64,000 nucleotides of DNA from Metaruminococcus_A sp003150405 (GTDB lineage: Bacteria > Bacillota > Clostridia > Oscillospirales > Ruminococcaceae), in the NCBI GenBank assembly GCA_902489745.1, contig CABUBB010000007.1, positions 28,579 through 92,578 on the forward strand, in the 5' to 3' direction. The notes beneath the pieces are model-generated. The model had not been told where the DNA came from. It saw only the letters and a list, made by a program, of their open reading frames with translations, and made no database searches. Shown here piece by piece: positions 35,966 through 44,328 of the stretch. Every line of letters starts with the position of its first letter. Position 1 is the first letter of the stretch. Made by a program: the position numbers and the translations under genes.

Positions 35966-36817
35966 TTACTTTGTCGTCTCCTTATATTTTGCTGAAATTT
36001 TAAACAACTGATCCAAAGCTTCTTTGTTGACGCACCGGCTCCCGAGGTAGCTCTGATCGGTCGAAGAATACATCCCGTGAAAGTCTGAACCGCCAGTAAC
36101 CAGCAGGCCGTGTGTTTCTGCCAGGGCAAGCGCTTCTTTGGAATCCTCTTCACTATTACGCGGGTGATAAGCCTCAATGCCATCAAGCAAGCTCTTTTCA
36201 ACCAATTCATGCATTAGGTCCACCGACTGGTAGACGGTAGGATGCGCGAGCACTGCAATTCCTCCTGCCTCATGAATGGCGCCAAGCACTTCATAAACAT
36301 CAGGATAACGATAAGAAACCAGACAGCTTCCTGTTTTACGATTAAAGAGTTCATAAAACAAATTGCCATAAATAGAGGTTGTGTAACCAGCATCAAACAA
36401 TGCACGCATAATATGCTGTTTATAAATACAGTTGGAACCAGAGGAATATTTGGTAATAGATTCCGGCGTAATAGGATATTTTTTCATCACAAGCTTGGCC
36501 ATTTCGTTCCCGGCCTTTTTACGGAACTCATTGGCGCGGATACATAGCCCCTCCAAGCGATCCGGCTTCAGCGGCAGATAGCACAGAATGTGTACCTTTC
36601 GGTTGCGCACTTCATCGTAGCCCGAAAATTCCACACCCGGAATCACATTAATTCCATAACGCTCTGCCAATATTTTTGACCTTGAAAAAGAAGCCATCGT
36701 ATCATGGTCGGTCAAAGAGATAAAATCAAGGCCAATACGCTTTGCAAGCGCAATGACATCCTCAATTCCCTCCGAACCATCGGATAATTTTGTGTGACAA
36801 TGTAAATCGCCTTTCAC
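35966..36817 (-). CDS. PHP-domain metal-dependent phosphoesterase
   Basis: A stand-alone PHP (polymerase and histidinol phosphatase) protein. The metal-binding motifs are DLHCHTKLSDGS near residue 4, LTDHDT near 36, and LAHPTV and GGSDFHG towards the C-terminus. Related proteins remove 5' nucleotides or 3'-phosphates (RNase AM/YciV type), so an RNA or nucleotide phosphoesterase is the best guess. It lies in a four-gene unit after a DUF624 membrane protein; the link to malic enzyme is not obvious. Confidence 0.85.
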   Translation of the reverse strand: MKGDLHCHTKLSDGSEGIEDVIALAKRIGLDFISLTDHDTMASFSRSKILAERYGINVIPGVEFSGYDEVRNRKVHILCYLPLKPDRLEGLCIRANEFRKKAGNEMAKLVMKKYPITPESITKYSSGSNCIYKQHIMRALFDAGYTTSIYGNLFYELFNRKTGSCLVSYRYPDVYEVLGAIHEAGGIAVLAHPTVYQSVDLMHELVEKSLLDGIEAYHPRNSEEDSKEALALAETHGLLVTGGSDFHGMYSSTDQSYLGSRCVNKEALDQLFKISAKYKETTK

Positions 36818-36867
36818 GGGAAATCAACTCCATTCTACCCAGAAAAATAACCTCGTATCCCCCGTTG

Positions 36868-37794
36868 TCAAGACACAGTTTTGCCGCCGCGCCCCTCTGT
36901 TTTAATTGTCAATTCCGATTTTGGTTCAAGCGTACCTAGGTCGGTAAAAATAGGCTCGTCCTCTTCTTCCTCCCATGAATCGCCAAACACATTATTTTTA
37001 CGTGCTTCCGGATGAGCTTCATAGTAAGGATCAACCAACAGCCGCTTTACATGCGGAAAGGAATTGAATACTACAATAAAACCGATTAGCGACGCATAAA
37101 AAAGCGGTGTAAAAATGGCCACGAAAGCAAGGAGAAAATCCAGTGGAATAAACAAAAATGGGATAATCACCAATACAAATATAAAAAAGGTGGTAATGAG
37201 GTTCGTTTTAATTGCTGCCAGCGTTAAAATCAAAGAATTTTTGATAAGCTGGGGAATTCTCAAATCGAGAGTAATCATCATGAGATAAATGTAGTAATGC
37301 ATATTCAAAACAATAATCGCTACTGCAACATAAAGAATCAGCAGGATATACTGAAATGCGCCCTGGTCAAACTGAAGCAACGAAAAATGCACGCTTATCC
37401 CTACAACGGTGAGTACGATTGCATCGAGGCAGGAAAAAAGCAAAGACTGTTTGAAATTGTTTTTCATGTACTCAATAAAATCATGCCATATAAACACCGG
37501 ACGTTCAAGCGATAGCTGCCGAAGCAGGTAGGTGAATCCACAGGTTGGCGGCCCCATTAATGCAATGCCAAACACAACGCCGAGAAAGCTAAGCGAACCC
37601 GGAACAAACATAAATCCAAGAACTGCCACACCAATAGAAGGCAACATGAACAGGGTATAAAGAAGATTAATATACATTAATCTTCCAAATTTACGAAAAT
37701 AAAGTTCAAAAAACCGGAACAGTCTCTTTTTTTCCATTCTGTTTTTATCGACACCAGGGCCAACCTTTGTGTTCCCTAAAAAACCAAACGCCAA
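36868..37794 (-). CDS. DUF624 (YesL-type) membrane protein
   Basis: A membrane protein with about five or six hydrophobic segments and the DUF624/YesL pattern, including RKFGRLMYINLLYTLFMLPS early on. In Bacillus YesL sits among pectin-use genes, but the family is widespread in Clostridia with no known function. The charged C-terminus carries an acidic stretch (WEEEEDEP). I chose the TTG at 37794, about ten bases after AGAGG, giving MAFGFLGNTK, which fits the family better than the longer frame. A strong promoter lies just upstream. Confidence 0.72.
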   Translation of the reverse strand: MAFGFLGNTKVGPGVDKNRMEKKRLFRFFELYFRKFGRLMYINLLYTLFMLPSIGVAVLGFMFVPGSLSFLGVVFGIALMGPPTCGFTYLLRQLSLERPVFIWHDFIEYMKNNFKQSLLFSCLDAIVLTVVGISVHFSLLQFDQGAFQYILLILYVAVAIIVLNMHYYIYLMMITLDLRIPQLIKNSLILTLAAIKTNLITTFFIFVLVIIPFLFIPLDFLLAFVAIFTPLFYASLIGFIVVFNSFPHVKRLLVDPYYEAHPEARKNNVFGDSWEEEEDEPIFTDLGTLEPKSELTIKTEGRGGKTVS

Positions 37795-37832
37795 CGATAA
37801 ACATCCTCTCAAATTTGATACTCAACAGATTT

Positions 37833-37861
37833 ATTATCCTAAAAAGAACAACCTTTGTCAA
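37833..37861 (-). promoter_or_regulatory. Sigma-A promoter of the DUF624-PHP-malic enzyme unit
   Basis: On the minus strand TTGACA (37856-37861), 17 bases, GATAAT (37833-37838). The -35 is perfect and the -10 has one mismatch. It lies between spoIIM and the DUF624 gene. Confidence 0.82.
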
Positions 37862-37906
37862 TAAAACCGGCAACTTATTTATAAAAAGTATACAATTTTA
37901 CCACGA

Positions 37907-38545
37907 TTATAGCCGAATAATTGATGAAAATAGGAAATTAATGGCAGCATCAAATGCCGATATTAACAAAATCAGCAGCAAATAAAAAGCGTATTTGGCA
38001 CAATAGAATTTTAAAGTTTCACCAGACGCCGCCGTTCCCAACCTAGGAAAGATAGAAGCTAGAAACAGATTTGAGAACTGTATGGAATCCTTGAGTGCTG
38101 CAACCAATACAAAGGTAAAAAGCACTGCAGCCGGCACAATGAATACCATACAGTACAAAACACCTTCAGCTTGATGATGCGTATAAATGTTGCCCATAGC
38201 CAGTCCAAGTCCAAAGCCGCGAAACAACATAATGAACACGCTGAAAGGCTGCCCAAGTGCAAAAAAGCCAAGCAAAAAAGCCGCGCCGAGATAAAGCCCA
38301 TTTGTTGACAAACTGGACAAAAACGTGGATATAATGGACTGTTCTCCCCTGTTTGAAATGTATTCCTGCGTCAAAAAAGAAAGCTTATCCTGCAAGGTCT
38401 GGTCGGCCTGAGACATCAATACAGAGCCATACAGCAGGGCAACCAAAAAAGCGGCCAGCAAAACAGTCGTCAATCGGTTTTGCTTCATCATTCGCTTTAC
38501 CGAAACAAAAGCGGGTACATGCATCTCATCGCTTGTCCGGGTCAT
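37907..38545 (-). CDS. spoIIM: SpoIIM-family membrane protein
   Basis: A 212-residue protein with five hydrophobic segments and SpoIIM-family features, including FLLGFFALGQPFSVFIMLFRG and GNIYTHHQAEGVLY. In Bacillus, SpoIIM works with SpoIID and SpoIIP in septal wall thinning and engulfment. The best start is the ATG at 38545, after AAGGAGG. Between it and proC lies a hairpin (38552-38600) that contains the ribosome site. Non-sporulation members of the wider family exist, so the role is inferred. Confidence 0.8.
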   Translation of the reverse strand: MTRTSDEMHVPAFVSVKRMMKQNRLTTVLLAAFLVALLYGSVLMSQADQTLQDKLSFLTQEYISNRGEQSIISTFLSSLSTNGLYLGAAFLLGFFALGQPFSVFIMLFRGFGLGLAMGNIYTHHQAEGVLYCMVFIVPAAVLFTFVLVAALKDSIQFSNLFLASIFPRLGTAASGETLKFYCAKYAFYLLLILLISAFDAAINFLFSSIIRL

Positions 38546-38551
38546 AAAAAC

Positions 38552-38600
38552 ACCTCCTTGTCTCATATACCGAACGGTACAGTATATGCGGCAAGGAGGT
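38552..38600 (-). promoter_or_regulatory. Hairpin that hides the spoIIM ribosome site
   Basis: ACCTCCTTG (38552-38560) is complementary to CAAGGAGGT (38592-38600), and inside it CATATAC (38564-38570) to GTATATG (38582-38588). On the minus strand the 3' arm contains the AAGGAGG of spoIIM and is followed by GTTTTT and the ATG. It could act as the proC terminator, an RBS-masking structure, or both. Confidence 0.6.
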
Positions 38601-38611
38601 TTGCTTATGAA

Positions 38612-39412
38612 TTAACTTTTGGAAAGCTCATAGGCGCGCTTGGTACAGGCTTCGCAGGCTGCCTGAACAGCGTCTTGCAGGCCACGCTCCCGAAGCTGAT
38701 CGAGGCCGGCAATGGTTGTGCCTCCCTTTGAGCTCACCATCACAATTAAATCGTCAATGGATTTTCCGGAATGAAGCATCATCTCCGCAGAACCAATCAG
38801 TGTCTGACAGAACAAGCGCAGGGCTGCATCGGCATCGATGCCGACCGAAGCCGCATACTCCACAAAGCCTTTCGCGTAAAGATAAATAAACGCCGGGCTG
38901 CTGCCATTAACTGCGATGATTTCCTTCATTTGGTTTTCCGGGATCACCGCAATTTCACCGCTTGCACGAAAAATATCGCAGACGGCAGAAAACTCCGTGT
39001 CACTGGTCGGCGCAACCTGCGCAAGCGCCGAAGCACCATATCCGAGAAGCAAGGGTGTATTTGGCATAACCAGCACCACCTTGCATTCTTTCCCCAAAAA
39101 GCTTTGGATGTACTCCGCCGTAATTCCAGCCGCAATAGAAACTACGACTGTATGCAGTGAAAACAGTGGCTTTATCTGTTTAAGGACTTCTTCAAAGTTC
39201 TGTGGCTTGATGGCAAGAAACAAAAAATCCGCATCCGAAACCACCTTTTCCAAGGTTCCTGCATGAACGCCAGAAACCGAAAGTTTCTCCGCTTTTTCAC
39301 GCATAACGTCATAGGCGTGAAGCTCATAGGCCGAAGCGTCTTTACTTCCGCAGATCCCTTTTATAATGGCTGTCGCCATATTGCCTGCCCCGATAAACGA
39401 AATCTTTTTCAT
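38612..39412 (-). CDS. proC: Pyrroline-5-carboxylate reductase
   Basis: Makes proline from pyrroline-5-carboxylate using NAD(P)H. The N-terminal Rossmann motif is FIGAGNMATAIIKGI (residues 5-19). AIKPQNF near 70, MPNTPLLLGYGASAL near 118 and MVSSKGGTTIAGLDQLRE near 225 are all family marks, the last being the substrate-binding dimer helix. It is 266 residues long, as expected. It lies 12 bases after the SCIFF maturase gene and before the spoIIM hairpin. Confidence 0.95.
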   Translation of the reverse strand: MKKISFIGAGNMATAIIKGICGSKDASAYELHAYDVMREKAEKLSVSGVHAGTLEKVVSDADFLFLAIKPQNFEEVLKQIKPLFSLHTVVVSIAAGITAEYIQSFLGKECKVVLVMPNTPLLLGYGASALAQVAPTSDTEFSAVCDIFRASGEIAVIPENQMKEIIAVNGSSPAFIYLYAKGFVEYAASVGIDADAALRLFCQTLIGSAEMMLHSGKSIDDLIVMVSSKGGTTIAGLDQLRERGLQDAVQAACEACTKRAYELSKS

Positions 39413-39424
39413 ACAAGCACTTCC

Positions 39425-40783
39425 TTAATCCGCCAGCGCGGCTTTCATCATAATGGCGCATTCCAAACGTTTCTTTTCCAGCTCACAGGAGAGTTTGTGG
39501 GATTTGAGCACATCTCCTGCGTACTGCAGGTTGTTGGCGTTACAGCCGCCGCTGCAATAAAATTTTGCCCAGCAATCTTTGCAATCGGTTTTGTTGTAAA
39601 CTGTTGTCTGGGAAAAATAATCTTTCATTTTAAAATCAAAAGAACCGTCGTGCAGATTGCCCATCTTCCATTCTTTCATGCCGACGAATTGATGACACGG
39701 ATAAATGTCTCCGTCCGGGGTAACCGCAACATATTCGTTGCCGCAGCCACAGCCGCGCAGCCGCTTGATGGCGCACGGCCCTTGATCGAGGTCGAGCATG
39801 AAATGGAAAAAGTTGATGGTTCTCCCCGACTGCTTGATTTTAATGAGTTCCTTCGCGAGTTTTTCATACTCGGTAAAGATCGCCGGAAAGTCCGCTTCGG
39901 TAATGGCATAATCCTCGTCCGGATTGGAGACAACCGGCTCTACCGAGAGCTGGTCAAAGCCCTGTTCATAGAGGCTGAGTACGTCGTCGGCAAAATCGAG
40001 ATTGTATTTGGTAAAGGTACCGCGTGCATAGTACTGGTCGTGCCCGCGCTTGTCCACAAATTTTTTGTATTTTTCGAGGATGATGTCATAACTGCCGCTG
40101 CCGTTGACACAGGGGCGCATCCGGTCGTTAACCTCACGACGCCCGTCAATGGAGAGGACCACATTGGACATCTCCCGGTTGATGTAATCAATTTTTGCAT
40201 CGTCTAAGAGCATACCGTTGGTGGTGATGGTGAACCGAAACAGCTTGTTGTGTTCTTTTTCCAATGAACGCGCATACTCTACAATTTGCTTAACCACTTC
40301 AAAATTCATCAGCGGCTCCCCACCAAAAAAGTCCAGCTCCAAATTGTGACGCCCTTTGGATTTTTCAATTAAAAAATCAATGGCCTTTTTGCCGGTTTCA
40401 AAATCGAGCAGGCGACGGCCCTCGCCAAAATCGCCGGTAGAGGCAAAGCAGTACTTACACCGCAGGTTGCAGTCATGTGCCACATGCAGGCACATCGCCT
40501 TGATAGGCGACGCCACCATTCGGTCAGCAAACTGCTCATAATCGTCACTGGAAAAGAGAATACCATCCTGGTAAAGGGAATAAATCTCATCGTATGTTTC
40601 CAGCAACTCTTTTGGATCGAACTCACTGGAGAGCGCAGATAACGCCTCTTTGGGACATACCTCTGTCAATGGTTCCGAGACATAATCAAGCAAACGGTAG
40701 GTAAGTTCATCCACAACATGAACGCCGCCGCTGTTGACATCCAACACGATATAGTAGCCGTTTTGGTAAAATTTATGTATCAT
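39425..40783 (-). CDS. scfB: SCIFF peptide maturase, radical SAM/SPASM thioether synthase
   Basis: A radical SAM enzyme that forms Cys-to-Thr thioether bonds in the SCIFF peptide encoded next to it. It has a RiPP-recognition-like N-terminal region, then CNLRCKYCF near residue 110 binding the SAM cluster. FFGGEPLMNFEV is near 160, and a SPASM C-terminus follows with many cysteines (GCGCGNEY, YPCHQF, CKDCWAKFYCSGGCNAN). The ATG at 40783 follows AAAGGAG. The length of about 452 residues fits the characterised CteB/Tte1186 type. Its substrate gene is 90 bases upstream, and the yajC/TIGR04086 neighbours match the known locus. Confidence 0.95.
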   Translation of the reverse strand: MIHKFYQNGYYIVLDVNSGGVHVVDELTYRLLDYVSEPLTEVCPKEALSALSSEFDPKELLETYDEIYSLYQDGILFSSDDYEQFADRMVASPIKAMCLHVAHDCNLRCKYCFASTGDFGEGRRLLDFETGKKAIDFLIEKSKGRHNLELDFFGGEPLMNFEVVKQIVEYARSLEKEHNKLFRFTITTNGMLLDDAKIDYINREMSNVVLSIDGRREVNDRMRPCVNGSGSYDIILEKYKKFVDKRGHDQYYARGTFTKYNLDFADDVLSLYEQGFDQLSVEPVVSNPDEDYAITEADFPAIFTEYEKLAKELIKIKQSGRTINFFHFMLDLDQGPCAIKRLRGCGCGNEYVAVTPDGDIYPCHQFVGMKEWKMGNLHDGSFDFKMKDYFSQTTVYNKTDCKDCWAKFYCSGGCNANNLQYAGDVLKSHKLSCELEKKRLECAIMMKAALAD

Positions 40784-40873
40784 GTTTTCTCCTTTAAAAT
40801 CAGGCTTTAAACAGAACGAAGCCGCCTGCCCGCAACCTGCGAGCAAGCGACTGCATATTTCCGCGACAACAGG
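40784..40873 (-). other. Spacer between the SCIFF peptide and maturase genes
   Basis: Ninety bases with GC-rich short repeats (GCAGG, GCGGGCAGGCGGC). I see no strong promoter or T-tailed terminator. A hairpin that lowers maturase expression relative to the peptide is possible. Confidence 0.3.
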
Positions 40874-41011
40874 TTATTTCTCGCACTTCTGATTTGCAAC
40901 CGTGCAAGACGTTTTGCAAGCAGACTGGCAGGAAGCCTGGCACTCGCCGCAACCACCCTTTGCAGCAGTCTTTTTCAGATTTGCCTTGTTAAGCGTTTTG
41001 ATGTGTTTCAT
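40874..41011 (-). CDS. scfA: SCIFF ribosomal peptide precursor (six Cys in forty-five residues)
   Basis: A 45-residue peptide starting MKHIKTLNKANLKKTAAKGG and then Cys-rich: C21, C24, C28, C32, C36 and C43, the six cysteines that give the family its name. Thr37 lies five residues after C32, the pair joined by a thioether in the characterised Clostridium thermocellum peptide, as I recall that work. GGAGG precedes the ATG. The maturase gene follows and a TIGR04086-like gene precedes it. The biological role of the mature peptide is not known. Its near-universal presence in Clostridia suggests a housekeeping or signalling role. Confidence 0.97.
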   Translation of the reverse strand: MKHIKTLNKANLKKTAAKGGCGECQASCQSACKTSCTVANQKCEK

Positions 41012-41032
41012 CCTGAAAAACCTCCTTATTTT

Positions 41033-41440
41033 TTAACGATATTTTCTCCGGCTGTTTACCCCCAGCACCCCGCCAATACAGGATGACGCAGTTACAACCA
41101 GTATTTTCGAAAGACACGGCCACCCTAAACTGTCATATAAAATAATTGACAACAGCAACAACAAGAGAGAAATCAGCAAACCGCAGGACAAACCAACCTT
41201 TAAACCATTCTTCCGAATGGATTTTGAAGAAAGGTACCCGCTGACAAATCCAGTCAGGATTAACAAAAGCATGACAATTCCCGTCAAAATAACTCCTGGA
41301 ATATTCACCAGCGACATGATAAACGCAAACAAAGCAGTTAACGCAACCACAATTGCCAAAGCCGTAGCGGTACCAATACAAATAGAATGGGCGACACCTG
41401 CCAAACTTCCATTTTCTCTGGAATGTTTTTTTCGGGCCAT
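41033..41440 (-). CDS. TIGR04086-like small membrane protein
   Basis: A 135-residue protein with four hydrophobic segments and basic ends (RKKHSRENG at the start, NSRRKYR at the end). It matches the TIGR04086 family, defined by its place between yajC and the SCIFF gene in Clostridia, as here. The function is unknown; a role in export or handling of the SCIFF peptide has only positional support. The ATG at 41440 is seven bases after AGGAGG. The SCIFF start codon is 21 bases beyond its stop. Confidence 0.82.
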   Translation of the reverse strand: MARKKHSRENGSLAGVAHSICIGTATALAIVVALTALFAFIMSLVNIPGVILTGIVMLLLILTGFVSGYLSSKSIRKNGLKVGLSCGLLISLLLLLLSIILYDSLGWPCLSKILVVTASSCIGGVLGVNSRRKYR

Positions 41441-41514
41441 CAAACATCCTCCTCACTCATACGATACTACATCCTATGAGCGAAAAGATGTTCCTATTCA
41501 AAAGAAATACAAAA

Positions 41515-41853
41515 TTACGCTTCCGCTTCGTCATGAAGGGTCTGGTTGCTGGCAATCGCCCAGCGCTTAATGCGAATTTTGCTGCGCTCGCTTCCAGTCT
41601 CAATGACAATATTATCTTCTTTCATGCTGACAACGCGGCCAATAATTCCACCCTGGGTGACCACTTCGTCGCCAACCTGAATACTGTTACGCATTTCATT
41701 GGTTGCTTTTTCGCGCTTTTTCTGCGGACGAATCAACAGGAAATAGAAGACGACAAAAATCAGAATCAGCGGTACGAAGCTGATAACCATCGACCACGGA
41801 TTGCTCTCAGCAGCAGCTTCAGTTGCCGCAGTTTCCAACATCATTAAATTCAT
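41515..41853 (-). CDS. yajC: YajC preprotein translocase subunit
   Basis: A single-pass membrane protein accessory to SecDF. An N-terminal membrane segment (about residues 18-40) is followed by the conserved IRPQKKREKATNEM, then SIQVGDEVVTQGGIIGRVVSM and a short C-terminal domain. The length of 112 residues is normal. It is the first gene of the unit leading to the SCIFF genes, with its own promoter. No secD or secF gene is nearby. Confidence 0.93.
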   Translation of the reverse strand: MNLMMLETAATEAAAESNPWSMVISFVPLILIFVVFYFLLIRPQKKREKATNEMRNSIQVGDEVVTQGGIIGRVVSMKEDNIVIETGSERSKIRIKRWAIASNQTLHDEAEA

Positions 41854-41884
41854 TTACATCTGCTCCTCAAAATTGATGATATTA

Positions 41885-41913
41885 ATTATACAAGATAGCC
41901 TTTCCATTTGCAA
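41885..41913 (-). promoter_or_regulatory. Sigma-A promoter of the yajC-SCIFF unit
   Basis: On the minus strand TTGCAA (41908-41913), 17 bases, TATAAT (41885-41890). The -10 is perfect. It lies in the 73-base gap after nfnB and should drive yajC, the TIGR04086-like gene, scfA, scfB and proC. Confidence 0.8.
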
Positions 41914-41926
41914 GCATCTTTACAAT

Positions 41927-43312
41927 TTATTTTCCTTTTATATATTCATCAATTGAATTTGCAGCAGTTTTTCCAGCGCCCATTGCCAAAATAACGGTTG
42001 CGGCACCTGTAACAGCATCGCCGCCAGCGTAAACCCCCTCACGGGTTGTACACATTTCTTCGTTGACAATCAGGCAACCGCGGCGGTTTGCCTCTACCCC
42101 TGTGGTGGTTGTACGAATCAGCGGATTGGGAGAGGTGCCGATTGCCATAATAACCGCGTCAACATTCAGTACAAATTCAGAACCCGGGACCGGCACCGGA
42201 GAGCGGCGGCCGGATTCATCCGGTTCACCAAGTTCCATTTTAATACATTCCATCCCCTTGACCTTTCCATCCTCATCGCCGAGAATTTTGGTCGGATTAT
42301 TAAGGGTGAGGAACTCTATTCCCTCTTCTTTTGCATGATGGACCTCTTCCAGCCTTGCCGGCATTTCCTCCTCCGAACGGCGGTAGACAATATACACATG
42401 TTCGGTGCCCATCCGTTTGGCACAGCGTGCCGCATCCATTGCGACGTTGCCACCGCCGACGATTGCCGCCGCGTTGCAGCGCATAATCGGGGTATCGTAA
42501 CCCTCTTTGTAGGCTTTCATCAAATTAATTCGAGTGAGGTATTCATTTGCGGAGTAAACGCCAATGAGCCCTTCGCCTTCAATGTTCATAAAACGCGGCA
42601 AACCAGCGCCAGAACCGACAAAAACAGCCTCAAAGCCCATTTCAAAAAGCTCGTCTACCGACAGGACTTTGCCAATGACCATATTGGTCATCACCTTAAC
42701 TCCCAAGTCTTCCAGCCCCTTAATTTCATTGCGCACAATCGCTTTCGGAAGCCGGAACTCCGGAATACCGTAGCTCAAAACACCGCCCGGTACATGGAAG
42801 GCCTCAAAAATGGTGACCTCATAGCCGCGTTTTGCAAGTTCACCCGCACAGGAAAGTCCTGCCGGACCGGAACCGACAATGGCAACCTTGTGGCCATTGC
42901 TTTCTGGTTTCTGCGTCTTTTCCTGATTGTTTAAACGGTGGTAGTCGGCAACAAAGCGTTCCAGACGGCCAATTCCAACCGCTTCGGCTTTGATACCGCG
43001 CACACATTTGGACTCGCACTGGCTCTCCTGCGGACAGACACGGCCGCAGATGCCGGGAAGGCCGTTGGTTTCAATAATCTTCTGGTAAGCACCCTCAAAA
43101 TCCCCTTGTGCAACAAGCTGGATAAACTCTGGGATTTTAACGCCAACCGGGCAGCCGCTAACGCAGGGCTTATTCTTACAGTTCAGACAGCGGGTAGCTT
43201 CTTCAACCGCCATTTCCGGGGTATAGCCAAGCGCTACTTCTTCAAAGTTATGGTTGCGGACATCTGGCTCCTGCACCGGCATCGGCATTTTATTCGGCGA
43301 CATATTAGGCAT
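41927..43312 (-). CDS. nfnB: NfnB / glutamate-synthase-like large subunit of transhydrogenase
   Basis: The large subunit of the electron-bifurcating NADH-dependent ferredoxin:NADP oxidoreductase. An N-terminal Cys-rich domain binds two [4Fe-4S] clusters (CLNCKNKPCVSGCPVGV and CGRCPQ-like CGRVCPQESQCESKCVRG). An FAD-binding GSGPAGLSCAGEL is near residue 150, and an NADPH-binding VGGGNVAMDAARCAKRMG near 285. The same fold occurs in glutamate synthase small subunit and DPD. The adjacent nfnA gene makes Nfn the best call. The ATG at 43312 follows GGAGG by eight bases and overlaps the nfnA stop. Confidence 0.92.
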   Translation of the reverse strand: MPNMSPNKMPMPVQEPDVRNHNFEEVALGYTPEMAVEEATRCLNCKNKPCVSGCPVGVKIPEFIQLVAQGDFEGAYQKIIETNGLPGICGRVCPQESQCESKCVRGIKAEAVGIGRLERFVADYHRLNNQEKTQKPESNGHKVAIVGSGPAGLSCAGELAKRGYEVTIFEAFHVPGGVLSYGIPEFRLPKAIVRNEIKGLEDLGVKVMTNMVIGKVLSVDELFEMGFEAVFVGSGAGLPRFMNIEGEGLIGVYSANEYLTRINLMKAYKEGYDTPIMRCNAAAIVGGGNVAMDAARCAKRMGTEHVYIVYRRSEEEMPARLEEVHHAKEEGIEFLTLNNPTKILGDEDGKVKGMECIKMELGEPDESGRRSPVPVPGSEFVLNVDAVIMAIGTSPNPLIRTTTTGVEANRRGCLIVNEEMCTTREGVYAGGDAVTGAATVILAMGAGKTAANSIDEYIKGK

Positions 43313-44150
43313 TCTCAGTACCTCCAAACAACTGGCAAACGTGATCTTTCTCCTGTGCTTCCTGCTTTTTGTAGAAACGGTTGCGGTGCATCAGCTCGTC
43401 AAAATCAACCATGTGTCCGTCAAAATCTGGCCCATCTACACAAGCGAAACGGATTTTTCCGTCAACCGTAACACGGCAACAGCCGCACATTCCGGTACCA
43501 TCCACCATAATCGGGTTGAGAGAAACCATTGTTTTAATTCCATAGGGTTTTGTGAGGGCACTGACCGCTTTCATCATCGGAATCGGCCCAATAGCAATGA
43601 CAACGTCATACTGGTTGCCCGCTTCAATCATTTCACGGAGCACGTCAGTAACAAAACCATGCTTGCCGTAACTGCCATCGTCGGTCGCCATAATGAGCTG
43701 GTTGCTCACCTCACCCATTTCCTTTTCCAGGATTACAATATCCTTGTTACGGAATCCGGCAATAGTATGGACCTCAACGCCATCCTCATGGAGCTGCTTT
43801 GCCTGCGGATATGCAATGGCACATCCAACGCCTCCGCCAACAACCGCCGCCTTCTTTACGCCCTCAAAATGGGACGCCACACCGAGCGGTCCGACAAAGT
43901 CGGCAATCTCCTCGCCCTCTTCTTTAGCCGCAAGTTTAATGGTTGCGGCGCCGACATGCTGGAATATAATGGTAACCGTGCCTTTTTCAGCATCATGATC
44001 TGCTATGGTCAACGGTACACGTTCCCCTTCTTCATCCACACGGAATATGATAAACTGACCAGCTTTTGCTTTGCGTGCAATAAACGGCGCGTCAATCTCC
44101 ATCAGCGTGACAGAATCATTCAGTTTTTGCTTTTTCACAATCTTATACAT
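43305..44150 (-). CDS. nfnA: NfnA / ferredoxin-NADP reductase-like small subunit
   Basis: The small subunit of NfnAB: a ferredoxin reductase-type FAD domain (residues about 1-95), an NAD-binding domain and a C-terminal [2Fe-2S] site, MCGCCRVTVDGKIRFACVDG, near residue 220. The flavin-binding segment reads VPLTIADHD, where many relatives have R-x-Y-S/T. The complex couples NADH and reduced ferredoxin to make NADPH. Together with Rnf it balances ferredoxin, NADH and NADPH. The start is the ATG at 44150 after AAAGGAG. A strong promoter lies 40 bases upstream. Confidence 0.93.
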   Translation of the reverse strand: MYKIVKKQKLNDSVTLMEIDAPFIARKAKAGQFIIFRVDEEGERVPLTIADHDAEKGTVTIIFQHVGAATIKLAAKEEGEEIADFVGPLGVASHFEGVKKAAVVGGGVGCAIAYPQAKQLHEDGVEVHTIAGFRNKDIVILEKEMGEVSNQLIMATDDGSYGKHGFVTDVLREMIEAGNQYDVVIAIGPIPMMKAVSALTKPYGIKTMVSLNPIMVDGTGMCGCCRVTVDGKIRFACVDGPDFDGHMVDFDELMHRNRFYKKQEAQEKDHVCQLFGGTENA

Positions 44151-44187
44151 GAATGTTCTCCTTTTTCCTATCATTTTTACCATAATT

Positions 44188-44216
44188 ATTATAACACCGC
44201 AGTAGAGTGTTTTCAA
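44188..44216 (-). promoter_or_regulatory. Sigma-A promoter of nfnAB
   Basis: On the minus strand TTGAAA (44211-44216), 17 bases, TATAAT (44188-44193). The -10 is perfect and the -35 matches four of six. It gives a leader of about 30 bases. Confidence 0.85.
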
Positions 44217-44277
44217 CAATCCGCGTTGTGAATATATTGTCAAATTTCGCCGCAAAACCTCTTAAAAATTCATAAAA

Positions 44278-44303
44278 ACCACACAGATATAAATTCCATG
44301 TGG
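44278..44303 (-). terminator. Weak terminator after the GHL10-type gene
   Basis: CCACA and TGTGG arms about 15 bases apart form a short stem; on the minus strand it is followed by TTTTTATG. Five base pairs is little, so the call is tentative, but it is in the right place, after the stop at 44329. Confidence 0.4.
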
Positions 44304-44328
44304 CTTTTATTCCGAAAAAGCATATTGT

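Noticed and set aside
38592..38611. Plus-strand AAGGAGG followed by ATG AAT TAA as a gene start
   Set aside because: The frame stops after two codons. The sequence is the mirror of the spoIIM ribosome site and part of the hairpin.
39263..40207. 314-codon plus-strand frame antisense to scfB
   Set aside because: A shadow of the radical SAM gene, which shows full cysteine motifs on the minus strand.
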